Notes under the pieces: generated by a model
What the model was told of the DNA's origin: nothing
What the model saw: the letters and a program-made list of their open reading frames with translations, nothing else
The model's database searches: none
Shown here: in pieces, positions 1 through 11,964 of the stretch
Layout of the letters: every line of letters starts with the position of its first letter
How positions within the stretch are numbered: position 1 is the stretch's first letter
Assembly: GCF_000499845.2 (NCBI RefSeq)
Contig: NC_023755.2
Span: forward strand, 1,137,732-1,201,731
Direction of reading: 5' to 3'
DNA length: 64,000 bases
From: Phaseolus vulgaris
Lineage: Eukaryota > Streptophyta > Magnoliopsida > Fabales > Fabaceae
Position numbers and translations under genes: made by a program

Positions 1-1427
1 AGCAGAACCACCCCAAAGGAATACACATCAGTCTTAATTGACACTTTTCCAAATTCTGCATATTCTGGTGCCATATAAGTCAGATTCCCAACACACTCTG
101 TAGAGTATGAGGAGTCTTCAATCACAGTTCTAGCCAAACCAAAGTCCCCTAGCTGATAAAACACAAATATAACTTCTTAGTTGAACTTGATGAGGTGATG
201 AATCTTTTGTCTGTGGAACCAAATTGCAAACTTACTACATGATCACTCATCATTAAAATAAAGTAAATAAAATGTGCATGTATATAGCAATATGGTGTTT
301 CTAATATTCCATTATAAATGAAAGCCTATATGGTAGAGAGTAGATACTGCAATTTTGCAAAGGAAGAAGCATTGTTAATAAAATAAACTAGTTCTCCATT
401 CTTTTGAAGACCATGTAATATGTATTTTGTTTTATATATCCTAATGTATTGACCGGATTAAAAAATGGATTTTAAGTTTAATTCAATCTTATAAAACTAA
501 CTTATAAAATGACACCTACTTATATACTACGAAATATCCTTATCTCTAGTCGAATTGATTTAAGATCTCCAACAGACTATGTATAGTATTACCAATAAAT
601 CATGGTCATGTGTAAGAAGAATGTTGTTTGTTGTCATATTTCTGTATATTATGTTATTCTATGTAGTAAGATGAGGTTAGCACCCACTTATATATTACGA
701 AATGTCTTTATCTATAGTCGATTTGGAATTTCCAACATAGACTATGCATAGTATTACCAATACATCATAATCATGGGTAAGAAGAATGTTGTTTGTTGTC
801 ATATCTCTGTGTATTATGTTATTCTCATGCAGGTATAACAATCCTTTGGCAGCTCCATCAGCTACTTTCACCCTGTCTTGCCAATTAAGAAGTTTACGAG
901 AATGTTCTACACAGTAAGAAGCCAAAGTTAGTATTTACTATCAATAAATGCACACATTCATAATCTTGGTAGTGTAAGTTTGGTTTGATTTTTGTCATAC
1001 GTGATAAATGTTGGTCCAATGAACCATTGCAGACATATTCATACACAAGAAGTCTATGGTTTCCTTCTGAGCATGATCCTAACAGCATCACCACATTCTC
1101 ATGTATTGCTTTGCTGAGTGCATCAACTTCAGACTTGAATTCCTTCTCTCCTTTTCGGTTTGCACACATGTGTTGCTTAACAGCAATCTTCTGTCCACAC
1201 AACTCCCCTTTATACACAGAACCAAACCCCCCTTCTGACAGAAAGTTCTTAGGGGAAAAACCTTGTGTGGCTGCATGCAACTCAACATATGAAAACTCTC
1301 TTTTTTTGTTTCTTTCAAACTGTGGTCTTCTGTTATGGCACACAGAGCAAACAGATTGTGCAACCTTTTGGTGTGTTTCATGGTTGCTCATGTGCTGTTT
1401 TTCTTGTTCAACTTGTGGATTAGACAT
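1..1427 (-). pseudogene. 5'-truncated tandem copy of a receptor-like cytoplasmic kinase, runs off left edge
   Basis: This is a paralogue of the complete kinase at 3104-8138 and lies just downstream of it on the same strand. Exons visible on the minus strand are about 1001-1427, 758-906 and 1-152; the last continues outside the window. The 149-base middle exon has the same length and phase as its counterpart at 4832-4980. The glycine loop [11 protein letters not shown], the lysine in IAVKQH, the HRD and the DFG are present. The catalytic loop reads HRDMTTNN, whereas the intact neighbour has HRDVRPNN, so the usual basic residue two after the Asp is lost. The N-terminal adenine-nucleotide-hydrolase-like exons are absent, and the first usable ATG is at 1427. 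A partial duplicate of the catalytic-loop exon and two LTR fragments sit in the next intron. I infer a degenerate copy, but a transcribed truncated kinase cannot be excluded. Confidence 0.7.
458..823 (-). repeat. Tandem duplication of a kinase exon piece joined to LTR fragments
   Basis: Two copies of the same arrangement lie about 167 bases apart. Each has an LTR fragment of the TGTTGGAGATC family (minus strand; 458-574 and 670-737) followed by a roughly 70-base piece of the catalytic-loop exon (about 589-660 and 756-823). The right copy continues into the full exon. The left copy stops at about 660 and is a dead exon fragment. The duplication lies inside an intron of the truncated kinase. 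Confidence 0.75.
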
Positions 1428-1524
1428 TTTTGTTTGAGCATAGAGAATGAAAATGCACAATGCCCTATTTGAAGGATTTTGCCAACCTTGAACATGGAGC
1501 CAGAAAAATTGGCCTTTTGTGAGA

Positions 1525-1549
1525 CTATATATATATATATATATATATA
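1525..1549. repeat. (AT)n microsatellite
   Basis: An uninterrupted run of alternating T and A lies just upstream of the first usable ATG of the truncated kinase copy. Confidence 0.95.
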
Positions 1550-2456
1550 AATATGCATGTTGGGGCCTTGGTTTTCCAAGGTTTACTAAGTAGAAGAGCA
1601 ATATAACTAAGGACCTTAAATCTATCTTTACCATATGACATTGTAGTAGATTCTTTTCAGCCAATCTTTGAATATACCTGAATTTTGAATGTTATCAATT
1701 TTCTTCCATTTGATCATACACCAATTTCTTACAATATGGTGATTATTATTGGTTTGAGGAGTTTTCATAATTTTCATATGATGCAATAGAATACAATTTT
1801 CTATTACAAAATATAAAGTGTTTGATCATTAGTTCTCTTCCTTGATTTGATGCTTTCCATTAATTAGATAGTTGTAGGTCGCATTTATCAAGCTTGTGGT
1901 TGTGATTTTCTAGCTATATTTAACATTGTAAGAAGTTATTTACAAATCAATATAGTTACAATAACAAAGACCAAGATTCCAAAAACCTTGATATATAGTC
2001 AACTTTTCTAAAATCTTCACACTTATGGCAAAAATGTGATATTTTGAAAAAGTAAAATCAAAAGAAAAGGAAAATTATCTTGTGGGGTTAAGATTTTAAA
2101 AAGAAAAATGTTGAAGATAGAGACATCTCCATAGTAGGAGGAGTATTGTCTATGGGATGTTTTGGATTGAAATGTTTTAACTTTCGAAAAGAGCTAAAGT
2201 TAGAAACGTTGTTGAAAACAATGTTTGAGAATTCAAGATAAGCGTTGGACATGCTTGGAATAACAATGTTCAAGAGATTGAATCACAACTTGTAGGCTTT
2301 TCATGTATATTTTAATAATACCCAACAACAGTGTTGAAGCAATTTCTTCACACACAAAATTCTTCAAAAATGATTTTTAACCAATAAAAATAAGATTTAG
2401 AATAAACAATTTTATGTTCATTTTAATAAATTTTAACCAATTAAAATATTAGTATG

Positions 2457-2700
2457 CACTACTAGAAAATCATTAAATAGAAACCAATTTTAGAGACTAA
2501 AAATAATTAGTTGTTATATTGACTAAATTATATATTATTTTAGAGACTAAAAAAATTATTGGTTTCTAAATTAGTTTTTATTATTGATAAATAGTTTCTA
2601 AATTGGTATCTAATTAGCTGTTAAGGTTTTAACAACTAATTATTTAGATTCTAAATTTGGTAGCAAAAATCTTGATAGCTTCAAGATTTTGGAGAAAATA
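2457..2700 (+). mobile_element. CACTA-type transposon end with subterminal repeats
   Basis: The stretch begins CACTACTAGAAAATC, which fits the terminal inverted repeat of plant CACTA (En/Spm) elements. It is followed by AT-rich subterminal DNA with repeated motifs such as TTTAGAGACTAAA (two copies) and variants of TTTCTAAATT. No matching inverted end was seen nearby. The element looks truncated and abuts the LTR at 2710. Confidence 0.6.
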
Positions 2701-2709
2701 TTATTTGTC

Positions 2710-2892
2710 TGTTGGAGATCCAACATTGACTAGAGATAAGGACATTTCATAGTATATAGATGAGTGCAAACCTCATCTTATAAGCCGATTTTATAAGATC
2801 GAGTTAGGCTTAAAGTCCACTTCTTAATATGGTATCTAACATTTCATAATATATAACTGGTGCAAACCTCACATTATAAGGTTGAGTTACTT
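2710..2892 (+). mobile_element. TRIM-like miniature LTR element (one LTR, primer site start, partial second LTR)
   Basis: A 120-base unit runs from TGTTGGAGATC to CTTCTTAATA and is followed at once by TGGTATC, the first seven bases of the usual tRNA-Met primer-binding site. From about 2838 a second, partial copy of the unit begins (CATAATATATAACTGG, then GCAAACCTCACATTATAAGG). This is the structure of a terminal-repeat retrotransposon in miniature. Related single units occur at 458-574, 670-737, 15616-15732, 22756-22879 and 26281-26400. Confidence 0.65.
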
Positions 2893-3103
2893 TTGTCACC
2901 ATATAGTTTATTGATAGGAGAAAGCATTTTAAGCTTCATGAGAGGATGAAACTAAATCCATCCATAATAATACTTCATCCCAGAAGATAAAATTCATCTG
3001 AACTCAACTGGGTAACCATATTATATCACAAAACAACCACTTGAACAAGTGGAAACTTTATTCCTTTGAAGGAACTAAACTTAAACATTCTCCCTTATTT
3101 CGC

Positions 3104-6100
3104 CTATATACTAAGCCTAGCATCTAACAATTGAGAAACCTCATTGGATTTTGAAATTTCCATTGCTTCACCATTACTAGTTGACTCATCATGAAAGCAT
3201 GAGCTACTTAGAGGGATGCTCTGAATTGGAGGGGATGGTGGCTGTCTTAAATTCATGTGCATCATCAGACTTATGCTATTACTATCTATGGATTCTGAAC
3301 TGTGGCTGTGAGCTATTAATTCATCTTCAAATTTGAAGGATTCCTTCATTTCATCTTCAGATTCATCAGAGTCTGATGCAGTATAAATCGAATCTGATCT
3401 TGCAGGGGAGTAATCTCTTAATATGATGTCACATGTTCTGCCTTCCACTATGTCAGTCAAAGCATCAACAACCTGTAGTGACAGATATGAAGTCAGGTAA
3501 AATAAAAAACCATCACCTTAGAATCTGCTCATACATTTTATCAAGTTGACCATGAATGTTATTGTTTTTCATATAATCTAGCTCTGTTTCTAACATATTC
3601 TTTACTTTAGATGATTGTTGTTAGTTGAAGTGTCACCCTAGCTAAGATATCAAGTTGCATAGTGATGCATAACATGAAAGATTTTATAGAAAAAAAAACA
3701 TATTAGGCTTGTTCAAAGCTTATAAATAATAAACAAAAGAAGATAATTTCCAAAATTGTAGCCTACCTGAATCATATTTAGTCTCCTCTGAGGCTCCCTG
3801 CTTAGACATTTCTCTGCTATCCGAACCATCCAAAATAGTTGATGGACATCATGAGACCGAATGATCCTTTCATCAATTAAATCTGGATAGTTCCTCTCTC
3901 TTAAAAGTGGCCTTGCCTGCAAGAAATTTTCTTTTGGATATTCATTGGCAAACAAATTATGATATTTAGTTATGTGTATTTATCAGAATGTTGGAGTTAA
4001 ACTTATAAATCAGACCAAACACTTCTATAAAGTCAAAATGAAAAGAACATTATCAACAACAGTAGTTGATTCTGTTCATGTACTTAAAGGTCAACTGAAG
4101 AAAAATATAAATTAGAATAAATGAACTACCAATTCTGCCTAAATGTCTTAAATGATTGAAGAAAAGATCCAAAAGGGACTAAGATTTTAGCATATTGGTG
4201 AAATTTATTTGAATCATGTTGATGCCTTGATGAGCTGAGGTTGTACTAAAGCATTAAGATACTTAAAATTGAAATTTCATGGCCTCTAGATTCTTACCCA
4301 TCCCACAAGACTTCTTCCTTCAAGTCTTCTATCAGTAGTTCTCATTCCTGTTATTAGCTGTAGTAAAACCACTCCAAAAGAGTATACATCTGTTTTGCTG
4401 GAAACTTTCCCATGTTCAGCATATTCTGGTGCCAAATACCCCAAAGTTCCAACAACTTCTGTTGAGTGTATTGAGTCTTCATTTTGATTTCTTGCTAATC
4501 CAAAGTCTCCTAGCTAATAAATTCACCAGGAAACAAAAAATGTTGGTTTCAATGAAGTTCAGCTTCTTTATGGAATTAACAGTGAGCTTATATAGTACTC
4601 TCAGGCTATCATGTCATTTTGCTGTCTCATTTTCACAATTGCATATTAAGTAATGCTCACAATGTATTCATTCTTAAATGTTCCATCAATTATTCAACAA
4701 TTGAGCATTGTCAATAGTCTAGACTAAATCTTCCAAAGCAATATTGCAATTTACATTTGAATATGTATGTCATATTTTAACTAGCATCATATGAGTGCAT
4801 ATATATGTAGATTCAAGACTTGGTGTATTACCAATGGTCGATGATCATGTGTTATAAGGATATTGTTTGGTCTCACATCTCTGTGTATCATGTTGTTCTT
4901 GTGTAAGTATAGTAACCCTTTGGCAGCTCCTATTGCTATATTGATCCTATCTTCCCAACTAAGAGGTGATCGAGAGTGTTCTACATCAATTTAACAAAAG
5001 TTAGTCTCTGATAAGATGTATTAAGAAAAACACAAGAAGAAACAAAAAATACTAAAAAAAATCCTGATTTCTTACCTGATAGATGTTGGTCAAGTGAGCC
5101 ATTGCAAACATATTCATACACAAGAAGCCTATTAGTTCCTTCTGAGCATGAGCCTAGCAGCACAACCACATTCTCATGTCTTGCTTTGCTAAGTGCATTC
5201 ACTTCTGACTTAAATTCCTTCTCTCCTTGGAATCCTGCATTTTTATGCTGCTTAACAGCAATCTTCATTCCATTAAGCAGTCCTTTGTAGACAGATCCAA
5301 ATCCTCCTTCTGACAGAAAGTTCTTGGGAGAAAATCCTTTTGTAGCAGCACAGAGCTCTGCATAAGTAAAATCTCTCTTCAATCCAACTTTTGGTCGTCT
5401 ATTATTGCACACAGAACAAAGTGGATTTGCAAATTCTTCCTCCGTATGAGATTTTTCATTATTTCTACCGTAGTTCTCTCTTTTATTTTCTTTCAATTGG
5501 TTAATTTCTTCATTCTCTGAAATGTGAAATAGTGATTGGTTCCCTGCTGTTTCTTGTTCTATATTTGAATAGAGATTTCCCTCTTGGTATTGCTGGCCAT
5601 ACCGCAAGCTTCTGAAACTTGAAGTGGAGAGTTCTGTACTCCACTGACTTGAGACTCCAAATGATGTCAACATATCACTTGATGAAGACCTGGACACTGC
5701 TTGATGTAACATTGGTCATAGTCAGTTGTACAACTTAATCATCAAAAACAAATATATAGGATTTAAGTAGTATCATACATAATTGGTTTTGGTCTAGTCC
5801 CCCCATATTTTTTTTTTGTATTTTTTTTAATAATATTTTTTTCATGTGATGGCAGATGGTTGTTGTTACTTGAGCTGAGATGTCATGTTGCATAGTGATG
5901 CCTAATTGAAAGCTTTTATAAAAAAAAAGTACTATCATACATCATTGAATTAATGGAGATTTTACTCAAGTTCTTTAGCTGTTTTATTTAGCAGTGAATG
6001 TTGCTAAAGGTTGTTAATGTGACTATTACCTCTACAAGAAGTAACTCAACAATGATAAACTTCCACCATAATTTTTATTTTGCAAGATTCTTGATTTAAA

Positions 6101-8138
6101 ATTGAGAATCTTCAGTACATGAAATGGAAGTAGATAGGATTGATTGACCAAAAGACTATCTATTCAAAGTTAATACAAATTTACCATCTTAGATATATTT
6201 GCAGACTCTTTGACACATAGGATATGACAGAACAACAGGATTCCTTGTGTTTATGGCAAGGATTTTCACTATTTGATAGCACTGACCACCAACAAGATTC
6301 AAATAAATTTTTACTAAGTTATAATTGAATCTTCTGAATTTTCCATAGATTTGAGAAGTGAATTATTACAGTTCATCTAATTAAAAGCTTTTGACATTGT
6401 AGGTGGGGTATTACAGATATTGCTGTATGAGGTTTGTTATGCTTTCCAATTTGTTGATACCATGTTTAGGGAAAAAGAGAGAAAACACATAACCTGTCTT
6501 TGACATTACATAAATATTAATTTAAATATATTTGTATACTTAGACAATATTGTTATGCCAAAAAATACTCACTCTGAAGAGAACGTTCTTCCTCTTCACT
6601 TCCTGGAAACATTTCTTTATAGCTTACATTTTCTTGCCTGTCAACAAGTGATTTGGTGCTGGATGTTGATTTTGGATCTTTCAACCTCTCAATTGAATTG
6701 TCACTTGTTATCCTATACATGCCACAAGGATGCTGGCGCATGAAATACTTCAAATCTTTGTGGATCTGTCTGCATTGGGGCAAAATGCTATAGCTTTAGC
6801 TCAGTGTATATAAATAACATTGCATAGGTAGTCTATGAATTATTTGATATCATAAGCTAGTTTCTGTTTTTGTTAGAGAAACTAATTCTCCTTGACATTA
6901 AATTAGCAGTTTTGCAAGTTTCAGTATGAATTCTGCTTAAAATACATCTGTATAACTGAGTTCTGAAAAGATTAAAAATAATGGAAGATCCTATATATTA
7001 TCATCTTTTTATTCTCAGAGTGGGAATTTTTTGTACATTGTGTATTTGTTCTCTGAACATGTGCAATTCCATCATAAGTATAGAGCAAGACAAAACCATA
7101 TGGAAGTTAGAAATACACCTAAATAAAATCAAAGTTGTCGCCTGAAAATCCTTGGCAGCATTAGAAGCAACTTCTGCAGTAGGGCCTACAAGCACTTCAA
7201 TTTGGAATCCAATCTGTGAAACATCATTCCAAAGAAAAATTTCATTAACCATTTTCTTCTTAAACATTGTGTAAAGTTCTCTTCAGTTTATCAGTAAACA
7301 TGCATAAAACATTCATCATATTGATTTTAGTACATCACAAATATGTATAGATTTTCGGCTCCACATCTTGTCAAATCCCTTCTCTAACTGTGTTATGTGA
7401 TATTTCAGAATTATATGGATTGTGCTAACCTCATTCGATTTACAGTAGTTGGAGATCTCCTTGATCTTCTCGTTCATAAGATATTCTTTCTTTTTTTTGG
7501 TATGCCATTTTGCAATTATTTTCTGGTTTGTTGAGCTGGTATCAAGTCTGACCATGTAACCCACTAAAGAGAAAAAGAAGTTAGCAACATCAATCACAAT
7601 TAGTAAGTGAAAGGGCTTATTCAAAATTTGACTTTTCTTCATGTATTTTATTTCATATCCTTGTTTTCTTCTCTTTTTTATCAGATCAACCATCCCTTTG
7701 GTTAGATGAAAAAGAAAAGAAGATAAAAATAGAAAAGCTGAATGAAAATAGCTATGAAGAAGAGGAAAAGTTAGTGTGTTTGGTTTTAAGAGCAATACTG
7801 AACAAATGGAACAAAACAAATCAGTGAAATTGGTGAAAAAAATGGACTGAAAATAAGATATGGATCCTAGAACTTTGGTTCTCTCTCATTCATTTCCTCT
7901 CTACTTTCCTTCTACCAGATAAGGTAAGGGACAAAGAAAAATTTTGTGAATTCTTACTAGGCTTTCTTGGAAGAAAAGAAAACATACTGGGACTGCTAAT
8001 CCAATCAAGGATAGCAACAATTATAAGCTGATCTCCAGCTTTAACAGAAAACTTTTCCAGGGCTCCAAGGATAGCCTTTGAACTAACACCTCTTGATGCA
8101 TCCTGGATCACCACTACCCTCTGAGTTTCTGTAGTCAT
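3104..8138 (-). CDS. USP-domain receptor-like cytoplasmic protein kinase (about 694 aa, nine exons)
   Basis: A plant serine/threonine kinase with an N-terminal adenine-nucleotide-hydrolase-like (USP) region. Exons by splice signal, in transcript order: 7988-8138, 7430-7563, 7119-7213, 6573-6769, 5076 to about 5699, 4832-4980, 4298-4513, 3767-3916, 3104-3472; all phases agree. The ATG at 8138 opens a protein starting [17 protein letters not shown]. Residues 1 to about 150 form the nucleotide-binding-like domain, followed by a Ser-rich linker and the CSVCNNRRP motif. The kinase domain starts near residue 302. [11 protein letters not shown], the AVK lysine, HRDVRPNN (about 432) and DFG (about 453) are all present. 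The family is often labelled 'inactive protein kinase', but the catalytic residues look intact here. The tail is Ser/Asp-rich and may be a phosphorylation target. No signal peptide or membrane span is visible, so a cytosolic protein is likely. Confidence 0.9.
3600..3696 (+). mobile_element. Short poly(A) retroelement tail, family B
   Basis: A 5'-truncated copy of a family whose 3' end reads TTGCATAGTGATG, then CATGAAAG and TTTTATA, then a run of A. The direct repeat AACATATT flanks it at 3592-3599 and 3697-3704. It lies in the last intron of the kinase. Confidence 0.65.
5785..5932 (+). mobile_element. Near full-length family B retroelement (SINE-like)
   Basis: The element starts GGTTTTGGTCTAGTCC, passes through a T-rich stretch and GGCAGATGGTTGTTGTTACT, and ends with the family tail and poly(A). 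The flanking direct repeat TATCATACAT(A/C)ATT lies at 5771-5784 and 5933-5946, 13 of 14 bases identical. It sits in a kinase intron. I saw no clear tRNA-type A and B boxes, so it could be a LINE 3' end rather than a true SINE. Confidence 0.75.
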
Positions 8139-9331
8139 CGTTTTTTCTGCTTCAAACACTTTCTCTTCAAGTTTCCAACAAGTTATTAGACACAAAAAAA
8201 GGTGTGTTGAAGTTTTATGTGAACCTGTACATTTCCTAGACCAAATGATTCCACACTAAATGCTTAGCATTGCTTCAAACTTTTCCCAAATATGTCTGAT
8301 ATTTGTTTTTATATGAAACAAGTGAAAATCATCAGCTACTAAGTATAAGGGGTTGGTGTTATATATACAATAAGGATTTGATATATCAGATCAAACATAG
8401 TCAAGTTAGGAAAACTATAAAAGAACATATTTATATATTGTAATTCTGTCAAAACATAAATTATAGGGGACCTCTGAGATCAAACACATTGAATGTCAAA
8501 TTCTCAAAACTTATTCTTTCTCTGACACACACTGATACTTATAGAAAAAAAGTGAGTTAAAACAATTCCAAAGGATAAGGGTAGTGATGAATCCATCAGA
8601 GCCAAGAGAGTGTTAGCAATAGCATATTCGCATATCCAAAAGGAGCTCTGAAACTTTCCTCCAGTTTATGAGAAACCAAGAGAATTTATTAGCTTAATTT
8701 GAGAATATTATATTCTTTTCCATTTACTTTTATGCTTCATTCATTGAAGAAGTTTTTGTACACATGTTGCAGAAATCAAAAACAGGAAGAAAGAGCTTAG
8801 AGTGTGGCATAGTAATCTATGTTCTGGCAAGAAATGTAACATTGTTGGCAAGAGATTTGTTTAATCTTTCTGGTTCTGTCTCTGAGTATTGATTGAGACT
8901 TTGCACGTGTAAGAGCTGGACAAGGCAAAGTAATTCCTTAAAAATTGAATTGACAGAATTATTATATTGCTGGTTCTGGTTTTTGTGTGATTATGTCATC
9001 ATCATGTTCTGAACTTTTTTTTTTTTGAGGTAAGACAGACCAATTCGGCATGGACAATATCATTTCATAGTTTATTTTAAGGTTTGATTGTACTTTAGTC
9101 TTCAAATTTTAGAATAGATTCTATTTTCTAATTTCTTAAACTTGGAAACAATATTTTAGTCTTGAACATAAAGTTTAATTCTTTAAGTTTGATGTTTAAA
9201 GCTTAACAATATTTTTTAAAAATATTTCCCTCCTCTAAATTTAATGTTGAAAAATTAAAAAACATGTTTTTTTCAAAATGTTCCGATACTAAAATTCTAA
9301 TGGTGGCAATAGAGCCACACTCATCCTTATT

Positions 9332-9447
9332 TGATCTACAAATTCATAACTCTGAAAGAGAAAAAAATTCAAAGATAGACACTTTTGAATGATCTACAAA
9401 TGCATAATTCTAAAGAGAAAAAAATTAAAAAAATAGACGTTGTTGTA
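9332..9447. repeat. Two-copy tandem repeat, 59-base unit
   Basis: The unit starting GATCTACAAATTCATAA at 9332 recurs as GATCTACAAATGCATAA at 9391, followed in both copies by an AGAGAAAAAAATT motif and an ATAGAC motif. Confidence 0.8.
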
Positions 9448-10439
9448 ATTTAGGTATGAAGATCAAGAGGTTATGAAGTATTCATATTGCAAGTGATGTA
9501 GAATTCTTATAATCTTTTATGTAATGTACTTCCATAATTTAATAAAAAAATCTCATCCTTATTTGATATTTTTATGTGTATTCATGTTCATTTTATTTTA
9601 ATTTAAACCATTATCCATCATCCGTAGTTAAGAGTTTATTATTTATAAGAATGAGTTTTCTTCAACATTTTTCTTGTGTATACAAGGATATTTGAAAATA
9701 TAATGACAGGAATTTAAATTCTAATTAATAAGAATTTAATTAGAATATTGATATTCATGCTTTAAAAGAGTATATTATTTTATAAATTTTACATTAATTC
9801 TATATTTGTCTAATCACATTGAATATCACTGAGGTTGACATATAGTAAAATTGTTGATTTTTTATAATGATTATTATGCAACTCATTCTAAGAATAATTT
9901 CTGATTTGATGATGTTATATATACAAATCTTTTTTATTGATTGAGTATACATAAAAGTTCATACTTTAAAAAAAAAATTAATCAGAAGAGTTCAATAGAA
10001 TTATGTGAAAATTTTCGTAAATATGTTTATTAGAAATCATATTGTGTATCCAACTTTTAAAATAACTATTATAAAATGTATTCGTCGTTCCATACGACCA
10101 ATTTGAAATTTAGCATGAAAATCAAAATAACATCTAAACAGATATTTAACGAGACTAATCAAAGATAAAACATTAAGTAATACATTCTTAATTATAAATC
10201 AAATTTTTAATCAAATCTAATAACAAACGGTCCATGATAATTATATAAATAAGCATAAATTTCAAAGAGTGGGAGTAATCATTTAGTATTAATTGTACTG
10301 AGTGCCGAACATTGAAATCTTATTTGAGCATCATAGTGACTTTTGTAGATACTATCTTAGCCCGAAGTTCACGGAGACAAAGAGTAGATAATGAAAGAAG
10401 TGTAAGGAGTTTATTCGAAAGAAAGGAGAGAAGGGTAGA

Positions 10440-10460
10440 CTGACCGACCGACCGACCGAA
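10440..10460. repeat. (GACC)n microsatellite
   Basis: Four to five successive GACC units lie in otherwise AT-rich spacer DNA. Confidence 0.9.
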
Positions 10461-11429
10461 AATGAAGATAATCGTTTTCTTGATTTTAACCCCGTTCAAA
10501 AACATAAAAAATAATCAATTTATGTAATTTATAGTTAAATGATAAAATACTTTTATACTATTAGTGCATAAATAATTTATTCTACTTAAGATATATTGAC
10601 ATTGAAAATACTCTATTTTACTGTACCCAATTGAATATTTTCTTATATGAAAAAAAATGTTAATTTGCATACGATTTACTTTAAAAGTTTTATCTAAGTG
10701 ATCGCTGGTTAATTGTCAATTAAAAAAAATGTTAAGAACTTATGAAAAGTAAACTTAAGTTCTAAAATATGGTGCAATTTTGAGTATAAAACACCTTTCT
10801 ATTATTGATGATTTCAATTATCCTAGTTATAAACTACTAAAAATATAAATATAAATTAGCAATGTCAACTACACCAAAATTATTGAATACTCTAGTGCGG
10901 TTTCTTAATGCCACATAAAGTCATAAACTTCACCTAACTATTGTAAATGATAAAGTATTTATTATTAAAATGTGATTATTTTTGTTGAAATCATAAACTT
11001 TTGACGATTTTTACAATGCTTCCATAAAATAAGACCCCTTTTAAATATTTGCATGTAGTCTTTGTACATAATTATAAGTTTTCACAATTTTATTCCTTGT
11101 TATGTTATGTCACAAAGGTATGAGGACACATGTAAATTATAGGAAGAAACACTTAAAATTATCAATTAACATATAACACACATTAAACACTTTTGGGAAG
11201 GGATAAAACTATAAATATTTGCATGGCTTAAATAAATTTATCCCCAATGTACTATGGATTTTGATTTTAAGTACAAAATAATATAATTTTTTTTCAAATT
11301 GAATAGTTCATAAATTAAATATTTTAATTTAATTTTCTTCTTATTTGTATTATTTTATTTTCCACTCGTTATGATGAATCAAAATATTTAAGATATTATT
11401 TATTTTAAAATTTGATGTTTTTGTTATAT

Positions 11430-11444
11430 ATATATATATATTAT
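11430..11444. repeat. Short (AT)n run
   Basis: Alternating T and A in intergenic DNA ahead of the membrane-protein gene. Confidence 0.85.
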
Positions 11445-11964
11445 CTTGTAATAAGCTTTAGTAATGAAAATTATTAAAATAGTAAAAGTTAAATAATAAA
11501 ATTGTAATTTAAAATATCATATATATTTTATTCTCAAGTCATGACATTATTAATAATTCAACACATGGTAAAAATGTCAAATGTGTATAATTTTGAATTT
11601 AAAATAATACTTCTCGAAATTGAAAGTTTAAGATGAAATCATATAAAAGTGTAAAAAATTATTGGTAAAGTTGTTTCAGTTTACCTTTTAATCTTTCCTT
11701 ATTCACAAAACATATTAATTATTCCTTTTGTGAGTATTGGCAGTGTCATCAGAATGTGTCTTTTTGTTAGACATGAACCACACTTCATTTCCACACTCCT
11801 TTCTCATTCTCACCCTCCTCAGGTATTGTTCATTTTCAGCCACATTCCACACACTTTTCGTACTTTTCGTTCCAAAGTTGTGATCTTTTTCATTTTCTGC
11901 CATCTGGGTATCTCTCTAGTTTGCGTCTGAGGCCTTCCCCCGGAGGAGGGTTGGCACCCTTTTC

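Larger units (their letters stand above)
8200..11700. other. AT-rich intergenic spacer and kinase promoter side
   Basis: No convincing gene is present. The first few hundred bases are the 5' flank of the kinase. The rest is very AT-rich, with short poly(A) and poly(T) runs and repeat scraps. Two small tandem repeats are listed separately. Open frames here are short and look random. Confidence 0.7.

Noticed and set aside
985..1437. Plus-strand open frame of 150 codons opposite the truncated kinase
   Set aside because: It is the reverse complement of the conserved kinase exon; the minus strand explains it.
10320..10505. Small minus-strand open frame over the (GACC)n repeat
   Set aside because: No conserved motif, no splice context and repeat-based composition.
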